Part shown: positions 52,340-61,161 of the stretch, in pieces
Layout: each line of letters starts with the position of its first letter
How positions within the stretch are numbered: position 1 is the stretch's first letter
NCBI RefSeq assembly: GCF_000365425.1
Contig: NZ_AQOV01000001.1
Span: 1,922,001 to 1,986,000, forward strand
Direction of reading: 5' to 3'
DNA from: Methylomonas sp. MK1
Lineage (GTDB): Bacteria; Pseudomonadota; Gammaproteobacteria; Methylococcales; Methylomonadaceae
Length of the DNA stretch: 64,000 nucleotides
Program-made: the position numbers and the translations under genes
The notes under the pieces: generated by a model
The model's input: only the letters and a program-made list of their open reading frames with translations
What the model was told of the DNA's origin: nothing
Databases searched by the model: none

Positions 52340-54922
52340 ATGACTCGCAAAAGCCTAAGTCACTTCTTACAGTGGATCAGCCATTGGCTGCCGGTGGCCT
52401 TATTTGCCTGCGCGCTTTACATCGCTCATCGGCAGTTAGCCATGCACGATCTAAGCGACATTCTAACCACACTGAAAACCACACCGATGCTTATCATCGG
52501 TGCCGCTTTGCTACTGACCGTGATTAACTATCTGGTATTGGCCGGTTATGACTGGCTGGCATTACGTTTCACCGGGCATAGCCTAATTCCGCTAGGAAAG
52601 ATGATCCCGGCGGCTTTATTAAGTTACGCGATTAGTAATAACACCGGCCATGCCTGGGCCTCTGGCGGCTCGATCCGCTATCGGTTTTACTCCGGGTGGG
52701 GCGTGCACGGCTGGGACATTTTAAAGATTTCCTTGTTTCAGACAGTGACCTATCTGCTGGGCGCGCTGACCTTGGGAATGGTGGGCAGCTTGATATTGCC
52801 TCGCTATTTATCCAGCACTATTCAAGAACCATCGGCCATTCATTGGGTCAGTCTGATTTGCGCGATTAGTTTGCTAGCCTATTGGGGTGGGGTTTTTCTA
52901 TGGCGTAAGCCCTTATTGATTAAAGGTTTCGAATTACATCTGCCCTCACCCCGAATGGCATTTTGGCAAACCCTGGTTGCCAGTATCGACGTGGTGTTGT
53001 CGTCGCTCGTGTTGTGGGTGCTGTTGCTAAACCAGGTGGACATTGATTTCGGCGCATTCCTGGTGGTGTTCGTGGTGGCCCAGGTGATGGGCGTCATTAG
53101 CCAGGTTCCGGGCGGTATAGGTGTGTTTGAAAGCGCATTTCTGTGGCTGATGGCGGACGTTGAAGCAACGGATCAGCATCTGATTTTGATCAGCGCCTTG
53201 TTGTTGTATCGGGTCATTTACTACTTCGTCCCCCTGCTACTGGCGGGTGTAGGTTTGCTGAGCTACGAACTATACAGCCGAAGTAGCCTTCTAGCTGAAA
53301 GCAGTGAGTTGATCGGCAAGATTCTTAGTGCGATCTTGCCACCTCTTTACTCACTCCTGCTATTGGTAGCCGGCGGCCTCCTGATCGTTTCCGGCTCCAT
53401 CCCCGCCAACTCAGAAGTCATGGATTGGTTACGCGATGCAATTTCATTGCCTATTGTGGAGTTTTCGCATCTGGCCGGTAGTTTAATCGGTTTACTGCTG
53501 CTGTTTTTGGCGCGAGGCATTTGGTTGCGGATTGATGCCGCGTGGTTCGGCAGCCTGATGCTGTTGGGACTGGGCATTATCGCCTCCTTGCTGAAAGGAT
53601 TCGATTGGCCGGAAGCACTGGTCTTGGCAATGATCATGCTGTTGTTATTGCCAACACGCAATCACTTCCAACGTAGCTCGTCGCTGTTGCGCATGTCGTT
53701 TTCGGCCTCCTGGATAGCCACCGTGATAATGGTACTGGCCGGCTCAACCTGGCTAGGATTTTTCGCTCATCGTGATGTCGAATACGCCAATGAGTTATGG
53801 TGGCAGTTTTCCTACGAAGACGATGCACCTCGATTTCTGCGGGCCTTGTTATTGATCTCCGTGGTGAGCGTGTCTTATGGGCTGTCGCGTTTACTCAGCG
53901 TGGCTCCGCCAGAGGATTTGGAAAAACCGACGGCCGAGGAAATCGATGAAGTAAGGAATCTACTGACTCACTGCGATGATACCCACGGCTTTTTGGCGTT
54001 ACTGGCGGACAAGTATCTGCTGTGGAACCCGCCACGCAACGCGTTCATTATGTATCAAACCACCGGCCAGTTCTGGATCGCAATGGGTGACCCCATCGGC
54101 GAACCGTCCGCCATTGAAGATCTGCTGTGGGAATTCCACGAACAGGCCAATCTACACGGTGCGAAAGCCGTGTTCTATCAAGTGGGTCCAAGCTTATTGC
54201 CTTACTATTTGGATTTAGGCATGTCCTTGTTCAAATTAGGCGAGGAAGCCCGGGTGGACCTGACTACTTTCAACTTGCAAGGCAAACAACGCGATTCTCA
54301 GCGTAGCGCCCGCAATAAATTTGGCAAAATGGACTATCGCTTCGAAATTCTCACGGGTGATGAAGTCACAGCCGCCCTGCCAATTCTGAAACATATTTCC
54401 GCTGCCTGGTTGGCGCACAAAAACACCCGCGAGAAAGGTTTTTCGCTAGGCTTTTTCGCTGAACCCTACATTCGACTTACCAATGTCGCGGTGATCAAAG
54501 ACCCATCCGGTCAGATCCAAGCGTTTGCCAATCTCTGGCAAACCCACAATCGACAAGAGCTATCCATCGACCTGATGCGTTACGATCCGGAAAGCCCGAA
54601 AGGCATCATGGATTTTCTGTTCGCCGAACTGATGATGTGGGGCAAGGCAGAAAATTACCAATGGTTCTCGCTGGGGATGGCACCACTAGCCGGGCTGGAA
54701 CGCCGTCCCTTGGCGCCGTTGTGGCATAAGATCGGCACCACCATTTTCGACTTGGGCGATCACTTTTACAATTTTGAAGGGCTTTACGAATACAAGGCTA
54801 AATTTGCCCCAACCTGGCAACCGCGCTACTTGGCGGCGCCGACCGGTATTTCGCTACCGTTTATTTTAATGATCATCACCCGCCTGATCTCCGGCGGTTG
54901 GCAAGGTATTTTTAGCAAGTAG
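52340..54922 (+). CDS. mprF: MprF, aminoacyl-phosphatidylglycerol synthase/flippase
   Basis: An 860-residue integral membrane protein. Residues up to about 520 hold the flippase helices (including SGGSIRYRFYSGWGV and SQVPGGIGVFESAFLW). The C-terminal DUF2156 domain (about 550-850) is the GNAT-fold tRNA-dependent transferase, with FIMYQTTGQFWIAMGDP, AVFYQVG, and SLGMAPLAGLE. The product is lysyl- or alanyl-phosphatidylglycerol, which lowers the negative charge of the membrane and protects against cationic peptides. It lies directly after acvB. Confidence 0.95.
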   Translation: MTRKSLSHFLQWISHWLPVALFACALYIAHRQLAMHDLSDILTTLKTTPMLIIGAALLLTVINYLVLAGYDWLALRFTGHSLIPLGKMIPAALLSYAISNNTGHAWASGGSIRYRFYSGWGVHGWDILKISLFQTVTYLLGALTLGMVGSLILPRYLSSTIQEPSAIHWVSLICAISLLAYWGGVFLWRKPLLIKGFELHLPSPRMAFWQTLVASIDVVLSSLVLWVLLLNQVDIDFGAFLVVFVVAQVMGVISQVPGGIGVFESAFLWLMADVEATDQHLILISALLLYRVIYYFVPLLLAGVGLLSYELYSRSSLLAESSELIGKILSAILPPLYSLLLLVAGGLLIVSGSIPANSEVMDWLRDAISLPIVEFSHLAGSLIGLLLLFLARGIWLRIDAAWFGSLMLLGLGIIASLLKGFDWPEALVLAMIMLLLLPTRNHFQRSSSLLRMSFSASWIATVIMVLAGSTWLGFFAHRDVEYANELWWQFSYEDDAPRFLRALLLISVVSVSYGLSRLLSVAPPEDLEKPTAEEIDEVRNLLTHCDDTHGFLALLADKYLLWNPPRNAFIMYQTTGQFWIAMGDPIGEPSAIEDLLWEFHEQANLHGAKAVFYQVGPSLLPYYLDLGMSLFKLGEEARVDLTTFNLQGKQRDSQRSARNKFGKMDYRFEILTGDEVTAALPILKHISAAWLAHKNTREKGFSLGFFAEPYIRLTNVAVIKDPSGQIQAFANLWQTHNRQELSIDLMRYDPESPKGIMDFLFAELMMWGKAENYQWFSLGMAPLAGLERRPLAPLWHKIGTTIFDLGDHFYNFEGLYEYKAKFAPTWQPRYLAAPTGISLPFILMIITRLISGGWQGIFSK

Positions 54923-54997
54923 TCATATAACAAATGTCCTTGCCCGTAGTCACAACCGGCCTGACACCCCAGAAACCAGAAACATCAAGGAGTCTCA

Positions 54998-56026
54998 ATG
55001 CATTCATCTTGTCACAGACGCTACCTATGTATTTGCCTGCTATTGCTGGCAACGCCTATGTCTGCAGTTGCGCAACAGACTATGGAAATCGGTAAAGGTG
55101 AGCGCCTGTTGGTACTGGCTCCACACCCCGACGACGAAACACTGAGTTCTGCCGGCCTGATTCAGCAGGTATTACAACAGGGCGGCAGCGTGCGTTCGAC
55201 GGTAGTGACGTCTGGCGATGCTTATGTCGGCGCGGTGATGCAGGACAGCGGCAAACGTAACCCATCGGCGGCAGACTATCTGGACTTTGGCGAAAAACGT
55301 CTGGAAGAATCGCGGCGCGCCGCCGAGGTTTTAGGCAAGGGCTTTGTGCATCTGGATTTATTGGGGTTCTCGGACGGCAGCATTTATTCAGCACTGGTGT
55401 CGCATTGGCGGCGTAATAATCCGATGCGCTCCGAATTCACCGGCTTTGACCACGTGCCTTACCGGGACGCCAAAGATCGCGGCTTTGCCCAAGACGGTCA
55501 GGATTTGCTGAACGAACTAGTCGCCATTCTGCAGGACACCAAACCCACGATCATCGCTTTTCCCGATGTGATGGAAAACGACTCCGACCACGCCGGACTG
55601 GGCATGTTTACCTTGCTTGCAGTACATAAATGGCTGCTACAAAATCCCGTTCACCGCGCGCAACCGAAATTACTCGCCTATTTGATTCACTGGCAGCACG
55701 GCTGGCCGACCGGTTCCAACTGGGGCATGCCGCAGGACTGGAGCGACCAGCCGCTATTATTGCCCGCTGATTTGCCGCTGCGCGGCCATAGCCGGGCTTG
55801 CGTCAATCTGTCGTCCGTGCAAATCAACTTGAAGCGGGCTGCGCTGGCCGAGTACAAAACCCAACAACGCATCATGGGCGATTTTCTGTCGGCCTTTGTG
55901 CGCAGCAGCGAGTGTTTCACCCTGCTCAAGCCCGAGGACGGCAACCGTATCGAACAGGTTCTGGCGCATTGGCGGCAGGTGCGCAAGACATTTGATAATC
56001 ATCCCTTGAGTCGGCGTAAAATTTGA
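54998..56026 (+). CDS. Secreted PIG-L family deacetylase
   Basis: A 342-residue protein with a signal peptide (about residues 1-27, PMSAVAQQ). The metal site APHPDDETLS is typical of LmbE/PIG-L deacetylases, with the third ligand histidine expected in NDSDHAGLG. These enzymes remove acetyl groups from N-acetylglucosamine-type amines. AAGGAG lies 7 bases before the ATG. Its location downstream of mprF suggests a role in envelope glycolipid or sugar modification; the substrate is unknown. Confidence 0.9.
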   Translation: MHSSCHRRYLCICLLLLATPMSAVAQQTMEIGKGERLLVLAPHPDDETLSSAGLIQQVLQQGGSVRSTVVTSGDAYVGAVMQDSGKRNPSAADYLDFGEKRLEESRRAAEVLGKGFVHLDLLGFSDGSIYSALVSHWRRNNPMRSEFTGFDHVPYRDAKDRGFAQDGQDLLNELVAILQDTKPTIIAFPDVMENDSDHAGLGMFTLLAVHKWLLQNPVHRAQPKLLAYLIHWQHGWPTGSNWGMPQDWSDQPLLLPADLPLRGHSRACVNLSSVQINLKRAALAEYKTQQRIMGDFLSAFVRSSECFTLLKPEDGNRIEQVLAHWRQVRKTFDNHPLSRRKI

Positions 56027-56087
56027 CCGGATATGCACCCCACAACGCGGTACTTGGCTTGGCCGTCAACAACGAGAGATCTCGAAC

Positions 56088-57512
56088 ATGTTAAAACTTC
56101 TGCTACGTCCGGTCATTTTCGTCACGATTGTGATGAGCATCCTGGTGATAGGCGAGTTACTGGCCATTGGCCGCCTGACCTGGCGCAACCACGAGCGGAT
56201 ACAAACCATAGAAACCGATATTGGCAAAGGCCGCTATTTGGAGGAAACGATTTTTGAATTGTTGGAACTGCAATCGCAACTGGCGTTGCACCGCAGTAAT
56301 CCTGACGTAGCCGCCGAGCAGATCAACGACATTCAAGACCGGCTGCTGGATTTATTACAAACGCACAATAAAAGTTCTGAATTCGCGTCCGCAGTCGATC
56401 TAAACACCTTACAAACCAAATTTGCCGCCGCCAGCAACGGCGACGCGAAAGCATTAATCGATTCGGTGAATATGATTCGGCAAGTGCTGGACCGGCAGAC
56501 TAACGAAGAAGAGAAAATGCTGATCGGCGTCGAGGACGACAGTCAACTGGAACTGCAATTGGCCGTTATTCTGCCTTTGCTGCTGTTTTGGATCGGCCAT
56601 TATTTTTTTCGAAATAACGTGTTGGAACCACTGGATGCGCTGCGCGATTTATTGTCCGGCCTGGCGGAAGGTGTTAAGCAGCCTATCAGACGCGAGACGG
56701 CAGATCCGATTTTGCGCGACTTATTCGACCGCTACAATCACTTGGTCGACCATTTAATCGAACTGGAACAGGAACATTTACATTACACCAATCGCCTGGA
56801 GCAACAAGTACGACAAACCAGTCACGCATTATTGGAGCAAAGCCAGCGCCTGGCCAAAGCCGAGCGCTTGGCGGCCTTGACCGAAATGGCTGCTAGCACC
56901 GCCCACGAACTGCGCAATCCGCTGGCGATTATTCAAGCGGCCTTAGAGAACTTGTTGTGCGAAGCCAGCGACCCGGACCTGCGCCAACGCATCGGTCTAT
57001 TGCATAGCGAAGTGCAACGCTTGACCAACCACCTTAATGACCTGCTCAGTTCGGCGCGCCATCGCAACAAAATTGCCCAGCCTACCGATGTGAATGCGGT
57101 GGTCAACGACTTGATCACGCTATTCAAATACCAGGCAACCGATAAAATCCAATTTACTGTGCAGGGAAAAGCCGACAGTTCCTTGATGTTGCCGGAAATC
57201 GAATTCCGGCAAGCGCTATTAAATCTGTTGCAAAACGCCGTGCAGGCAATCGGCACCCGCAGTGGCAGCGTGCAGGTGCATATTACTCAAGACGCTCAGC
57301 GCCTGTCGGTGACAGTGATCGACAGCGGCGACGGCTTTGGCGAGGCGTTTTTACGGCAAGGCATCCGCCCCTTCGTCAGCCTGAAGGAAAATGGCAGTGG
57401 CTTGGGGCTGGTCATGGTGCAACGTTTCGCCAAAGATCTGAGCGGCCAACTTAAACTCGACAACGACGCCGCCGGCCACGGCCGAGTGAGCCTGAGTATT
57501 CCTTTGACTTGA
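56088..57512 (+). CDS. Sensor histidine kinase of NtrC-type pair
   Basis: A 474-residue membrane kinase. Helices lie at about residues 8-30 and 155-175, enclosing a periplasmic helical sensor. A HAMP-like linker is followed by the dimerisation helix with histidine in STAHELRNPLAII (near 270). The ATPase domain has NLLQNAVQAI, DSGDGFGEAF and GSGLGLVMV. It should phosphorylate the regulator at 57601-58998. It overlaps no gene and follows the deacetylase by 61 bases. Confidence 0.93.
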   Translation: MLKLLLRPVIFVTIVMSILVIGELLAIGRLTWRNHERIQTIETDIGKGRYLEETIFELLELQSQLALHRSNPDVAAEQINDIQDRLLDLLQTHNKSSEFASAVDLNTLQTKFAAASNGDAKALIDSVNMIRQVLDRQTNEEEKMLIGVEDDSQLELQLAVILPLLLFWIGHYFFRNNVLEPLDALRDLLSGLAEGVKQPIRRETADPILRDLFDRYNHLVDHLIELEQEHLHYTNRLEQQVRQTSHALLEQSQRLAKAERLAALTEMAASTAHELRNPLAIIQAALENLLCEASDPDLRQRIGLLHSEVQRLTNHLNDLLSSARHRNKIAQPTDVNAVVNDLITLFKYQATDKIQFTVQGKADSSLMLPEIEFRQALLNLLQNAVQAIGTRSGSVQVHITQDAQRLSVTVIDSGDGFGEAFLRQGIRPFVSLKENGSGLGLVMVQRFAKDLSGQLKLDNDAAGHGRVSLSIPLT

Positions 57513-57600
57513 ACTGACTTCCCTGAGCAAAAATCAGCGATGGACCGGCGAACTCCGGTAAGTCGCATACAATGCCGTAACTCGCAAACCAGCCACGACC

Positions 57601-58998
57601 ATGATGACCAATACCCTATTAATAATCGAAGATGAAGCCCTGTTAGCCTCCGAATTGGCACGCTACTTTAGCAAGGGTGGCTGGGAAGTCAGCATTGCCC
57701 ACTCCCTGCAACAAGCCGAACAGTTTCTGAGCGGACAAGCGCTGGACCCATTGGTGGTGTTATCGGACATGAACCTGCCGGATGGCAACGCCCTGGACTT
57801 GCTGGAAAAACTTAAACCGGAAATCGGCAGCAGCGAATGGGTATTTCTCACTGGCTACGGCAGCGTTGCCGATTCGGTGCGGGCCGTGCGCCTGGGCGCT
57901 TACGACTTTATCGAAAAACCTTGTGCACTGGACCGATTAAATCTCTTGGTGGAAGGCGCCGCCCGCAGCGCTCGCGCCCAACGCCGCCTGGAACAACAAA
58001 CGGCCTCGCAGAACCATCAATACAGCATCGACAGTTTGATCGGCTCCAGCCCGGCCATGACCCAATTACGGGCCATGCTGAAACAAATCGCCAATGTGCC
58101 TTTCTCCAGCCTGATCGTCAGCGGCGAAACCGGCACCGGTAAAGGCATGATCGCCCGTATTCTGCACTATTCCGGCAGCCGTGCTGCCGCGCCGCTGGTG
58201 GAAATCAACTGCGCCGCGCTACCGCGCGAACTGCTGGAAGCCGAGTTATTCGGTTACGAAGCCGGTGCTTTTACCGGCGCGAAAAAACGCCATCGCGGCC
58301 TGTTCGAGCAAGCGCACACCGGCACGCTGTTTCTGGATGAAATCGGCGAAATGGATCTGGATTTACAGAGCAAGCTGTTAAAAGCCGTGGAAGATTTACG
58401 CATCCGCCGGGTGGGCGGCGAAGCGGAGATTAATATCGATGTACAAATCATCGCCGCCACCAATCTGGACCTGGTGGAAAAAGTTGCCGAAGGCTTATTT
58501 CGCCGCGATTTGTACCATCGTTTAAACGTGATCAACATCCGCATGCCGGCCCTGCGCGAACACAAACAGGACCTGGATCAATTGGTGCCGCAATTCATAG
58601 CCGAATGCAATCGCAAATCGGCCAAATCGGTCAGCCATATTTCGGAGCAAGCCTGGCAGGCGCTGAAAAGCTACGATTGGCCCGGCAATATCCGTGAATT
58701 GCACAATGTACTGGAACGTTGCGTGTTGTTGTCCAACGATCATAATTTACCGGTGGAATGGTTGCAGTTACAAGCCCCGCAAGCCGCCGCTGCGCATCAC
58801 AATGCCAAAGTCAATCAGGAAGGCGTGTTCATTCCGCTGGACGGCAGCATCAGCCTGCACGAAATGGAAAAATTCATCATCCAGGAAGCCTTGAACCGCA
58901 ACGACGACAACGTCACCGGTGCCGCCCGCATGCTAGGCACCACCCGGGAAACCCTACGCTACCGCGTGCAGAAATATCATTTGAAATGTAAGTTTTGA
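57601..58998 (+). CDS. Sigma-54-dependent response regulator (NtrC class)
   Basis: A 465-residue regulator. The receiver domain has acidic residues at 10-12, the phosphoacceptor Asp56 (LSDMNLPDG) and EKPCA. The AAA+ domain has Walker A GETGTGKG, the sigma-54 contact loop GAFTGAKK, Walker B LFLDEIGEMD, and FRRDLYHRL. The C-terminal Fis-type helix-turn-helix is NVTGAARMLGTTRETLRYRV. It activates sigma-54 promoters after phosphorylation by the adjacent kinase. Two ATGs, 57601 and 57604, are possible. Confidence 0.94.
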   Translation: MMTNTLLIIEDEALLASELARYFSKGGWEVSIAHSLQQAEQFLSGQALDPLVVLSDMNLPDGNALDLLEKLKPEIGSSEWVFLTGYGSVADSVRAVRLGAYDFIEKPCALDRLNLLVEGAARSARAQRRLEQQTASQNHQYSIDSLIGSSPAMTQLRAMLKQIANVPFSSLIVSGETGTGKGMIARILHYSGSRAAAPLVEINCAALPRELLEAELFGYEAGAFTGAKKRHRGLFEQAHTGTLFLDEIGEMDLDLQSKLLKAVEDLRIRRVGGEAEINIDVQIIAATNLDLVEKVAEGLFRRDLYHRLNVINIRMPALREHKQDLDQLVPQFIAECNRKSAKSVSHISEQAWQALKSYDWPGNIRELHNVLERCVLLSNDHNLPVEWLQLQAPQAAAAHHNAKVNQEGVFIPLDGSISLHEMEKFIIQEALNRNDDNVTGAARMLGTTRETLRYRVQKYHLKCKF

Positions 58999-59325
58999 GC
59001 GAGCAGGCTGGTAGCCGGGAGTACTTTATCGCGGACAAAAAAATGCGCCCTGACCACCCGAATTACTTCGACCAACCAGAGCGCCACGTCCACACATGAG
59101 AACAGGTAGGAGTAACAACACAAGCTAAGTATTGCAAGGTTGATGCCAAATAGCCGATTCCTTGATTTTGCTGGATTTGTGATGTTTATGACTGATAAAA
59201 GACCGGTAGATTTGCACCAGATGCAACCGGAATTTGTCTGAAATGCACCAGGATGGCTCAGATAAAAAGCACATTTGAACAGCCAACAAAACCCACTGTG
59301 GATGATTGCGTCCGAGAACCGCAGC
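58999..59325. other. Gap without genes, leading into the repeat island
   Basis: About 330 bases follow the regulator gene. There are no good frames on either strand; a minus-strand frame at 58977-59387 overlaps the regulator's end and lacks gene-like content. Confidence 0.5.
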
Positions 59326-59756
59326 GTTCTACAAAATTTGTCGGACGTTCCCGTTCGGAGCTCGGCGATTGGACAAAATAACTCCAATGTTCGAGCTCAC
59401 CATGAGAATGCCCGAGTTATTTTGCAGAGTAGTCGAGAAAAAAAGCTCGGCCGTTCTACCAGCGAACTCCATTGTTCTACAAAATTTGTCGGACGTTCCC
59501 GTTCAGAGCTCGGCGATTGGACAAAATTACTACAATGTTCGAGCTCGCCACTAGAATGCCCGAGTTATTTTGGAGAACGGTCGAGAAAAAAGCTCGGCCG
59601 TTCTACCAGCGAACTCCATTGTTCTACAAAATTTGTCCGCTGTTCCCGTTCTGAGCTCGGCGATCGGACAAAATAACTCCAATGTTCGAGCTCACCGTGA
59701 GAATGCCCGAGTTATTTTGGAGAGTAGTCGAGAAAAAGCTCGGCCGCTCTAGACCC
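59326..59756. repeat. About three tandem copies of a 148-bp unit
   Basis: The marker GTTCTACAAAATTTGTC begins at 59326, 59474 and 59621, giving a period of 147-148 bases, and a partial unit follows to about 59756. Each unit carries GGAGCTCGGC, TTCGAGCTC and GTCGAGAAAAA. An 11-bp inverted repeat CAAAATAACTC/GAGTTATTTTG (59374-59384 with 59414-59424) is intact in copies 1 and 3 and damaged in copy 2. Frames that run through the repeats in several phases are by-products. Confidence 0.85.
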
Positions 59757-59765
59757 ACGTGCGAC

Positions 59766-60007
59766 TGGGATGGTTTTCTTCCCGTATGCCGCGCCGAGCA
59801 CCGGAGCTTTTGAACGGATTTGCCCGCAGGGGTGCGGCAGGGATGCGGCGCGTTGCCGAAGGGGCAGGAAGCCCCTTTCGGTAACCCCGTTCAAAAGCGA
59901 GGAGCGCAGGGAACAAGCGGCATCCGGGTGTCTTTTCTTTTGGGTACTTTTCTTTGGACAAGCAAAGAAAAGTATCGCGGTTGTCGGTCCGCGAACCGAC
60001 ATTAAAA
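59766..60007. repeat. 240-bp dispersed repeat, copy 1
   Basis: It runs from TGGGATGGTTTTCTTCCCG to CGAACCGACATTAAAA and matches 60095-60337 at most positions. It contains an internal inverted repeat built on AGCTTTTGAACGG and CCGTTCAAAAGC and a GGGGC/GCCCC hairpin. Small frames on both strands are by-products. Confidence 0.85.
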
Positions 60008-60094
60008 CCAGCCGTCGCGTTAGCGACACAAAACGCAAAAGCCTATTCACCGCGTGGGCACAAAAACCGTGCCCACCCTACCCGGCTACAAAAT

Positions 60095-60337
60095 TGGGAT
60101 GGTCTTGCTCCCGTATGCCGCGCCGAGCACCGGAGCTTTTGAACGGAATAGCCCGTAGGGGCGATGCAGGGATGCGGCGCGTTGCCGAAGGGGCAGGAAG
60201 CCCCTTTCGGCAACCCCGTTCAAAAGCGAGGAGCGCAGGGAACAAGCGGCATCCGGGTGGCCTTTTCTTTGGATACTTTCTTTTGGCCAAACAAAAGAAA
60301 GTATCGCGGTTGTCGGTCCGCGAACCGACATTAAAAT
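60095..60337. repeat. 240-bp dispersed repeat, copy 2
   Basis: The second copy of the element at 59766, in the same orientation, about 329 bases away. Between the copies is GTGGGCAC-7-GTGCCCAC (60054-60076), another short palindrome. Differences are scattered substitutions and small length changes, so the copies are not recent duplicates of each other. Confidence 0.85.
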
Positions 60338-60413
60338 AAGTCGTAGCAAATTCACACTATGCGTACGATTACGCGACCGCCAATCTTACCTACGCGGGCT
60401 CTCGTTGGAACGG

Positions 60414-61100
60414 TTAGGCCTGCGTGCTTGCATCGTACTGACCAAGAAAAGCTCCAACTTCTTCGGCTGATGCTTCGGACAGGCCGAGCAGCTTCATCTC
60501 CTGAAACCACGCAGCGACCGCTACTTTCTGCGTGTCCATGGGTGCACCTTTCACCGGAAGAAGATGCTTTTGCCAAAGTTGGACCTCTTCGGTTACAACA
60601 GTCTTCGACCTTCCGAAAATCTGCGCCATCTTCACCAAGTAGGGCGCCAAAGCCTCGAGATCCAATTCCGCTGGCGACGACCACTTGGCATCTTTGAAAC
60701 AATCTGCGTAGATGGAGAGTTGCTTCAACTGATCCAGGATGTCCGGGTGATCAGAATCTGAATCCACCAGTGGACGAAGTTCGTCTAAGGTCTTTGCTCC
60801 ACATTGAACTAGGTCACCGAAGATCCAGAGAGTGTTCTTCTTGGTGTGGCTTCGATAGGCCTTCCACAGTTCCGCCCACTCCTTTTCCTCACAAGCGGTG
60901 ACCATCTGGCGGAGGATGGTCACTTTCCCTGACTCTTCGATGCTCAGTATTGCGAGGGCGACAGCAGATGGCACGCGTCCGGCTCTCAAGAGTGATTCAG
61001 CGTCCTCAGCTAGTCGCTCTGCATTCTTAAGGGCGCGTGTCATGCCTTCGGCAATTTGCTCCGGAGTCAACTTACTGCGGTATTGAGGAAGTCGAGCCAT
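60414..61100 (-). CDS. AbiV-family abortive-infection protein
   Basis: A 228-residue protein with the HEPN-like AbiV pattern: GMTRALKNAERLAEDAESLLRAGRVPSAVALAILSIEESGKV near the N terminus, then a WKAYRSHTKKN segment holding the Arg/His pair typical of HEPN ribonucleases. AbiV of Lactococcus stops phage growth by binding a phage protein and halting translation. This gene stands alone between the repeat island and the peptide transporter, which suggests it arrived with mobile DNA. Family assignment is by pattern, not alignment. Confidence 0.75.
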   Translation of the reverse strand: MARLPQYRSKLTPEQIAEGMTRALKNAERLAEDAESLLRAGRVPSAVALAILSIEESGKVTILRQMVTACEEKEWAELWKAYRSHTKKNTLWIFGDLVQCGAKTLDELRPLVDSDSDHPDILDQLKQLSIYADCFKDAKWSSPAELDLEALAPYLVKMAQIFGRSKTVVTEEVQLWQKHLLPVKGAPMDTQKVAVAAWFQEMKLLGLSEASAEEVGAFLGQYDASTQA

Positions 61101-61161
61101 GGGTAGTTCGCGGGCCTAACAAATGATTAATAAGTTTCTGTATACCATCCCAACAATCTCC

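Noticed and set aside
58977..59387. 136-codon minus-strand frame after the NtrC-type regulator
   Set aside because: It overlaps the regulator's 3' end and the first repeat unit; no start signal and no family.
59275..59676. 133-codon frame through the tandem repeats
   Set aside because: Open frames in several phases are a by-product of the repeat; there is no start signal or domain.
59326..60337. CRISPR array
   Set aside because: Repeat units are 148 and 240 bases long and nearly contiguous, without the short regular repeat-spacer pattern, and no cas gene is present.
59770..60339. 189-codon frame across the duplicated 240-bp element
   Set aside because: The coding look comes from repeat sequence that is also open on the other strand; it has no ribosome-binding site.
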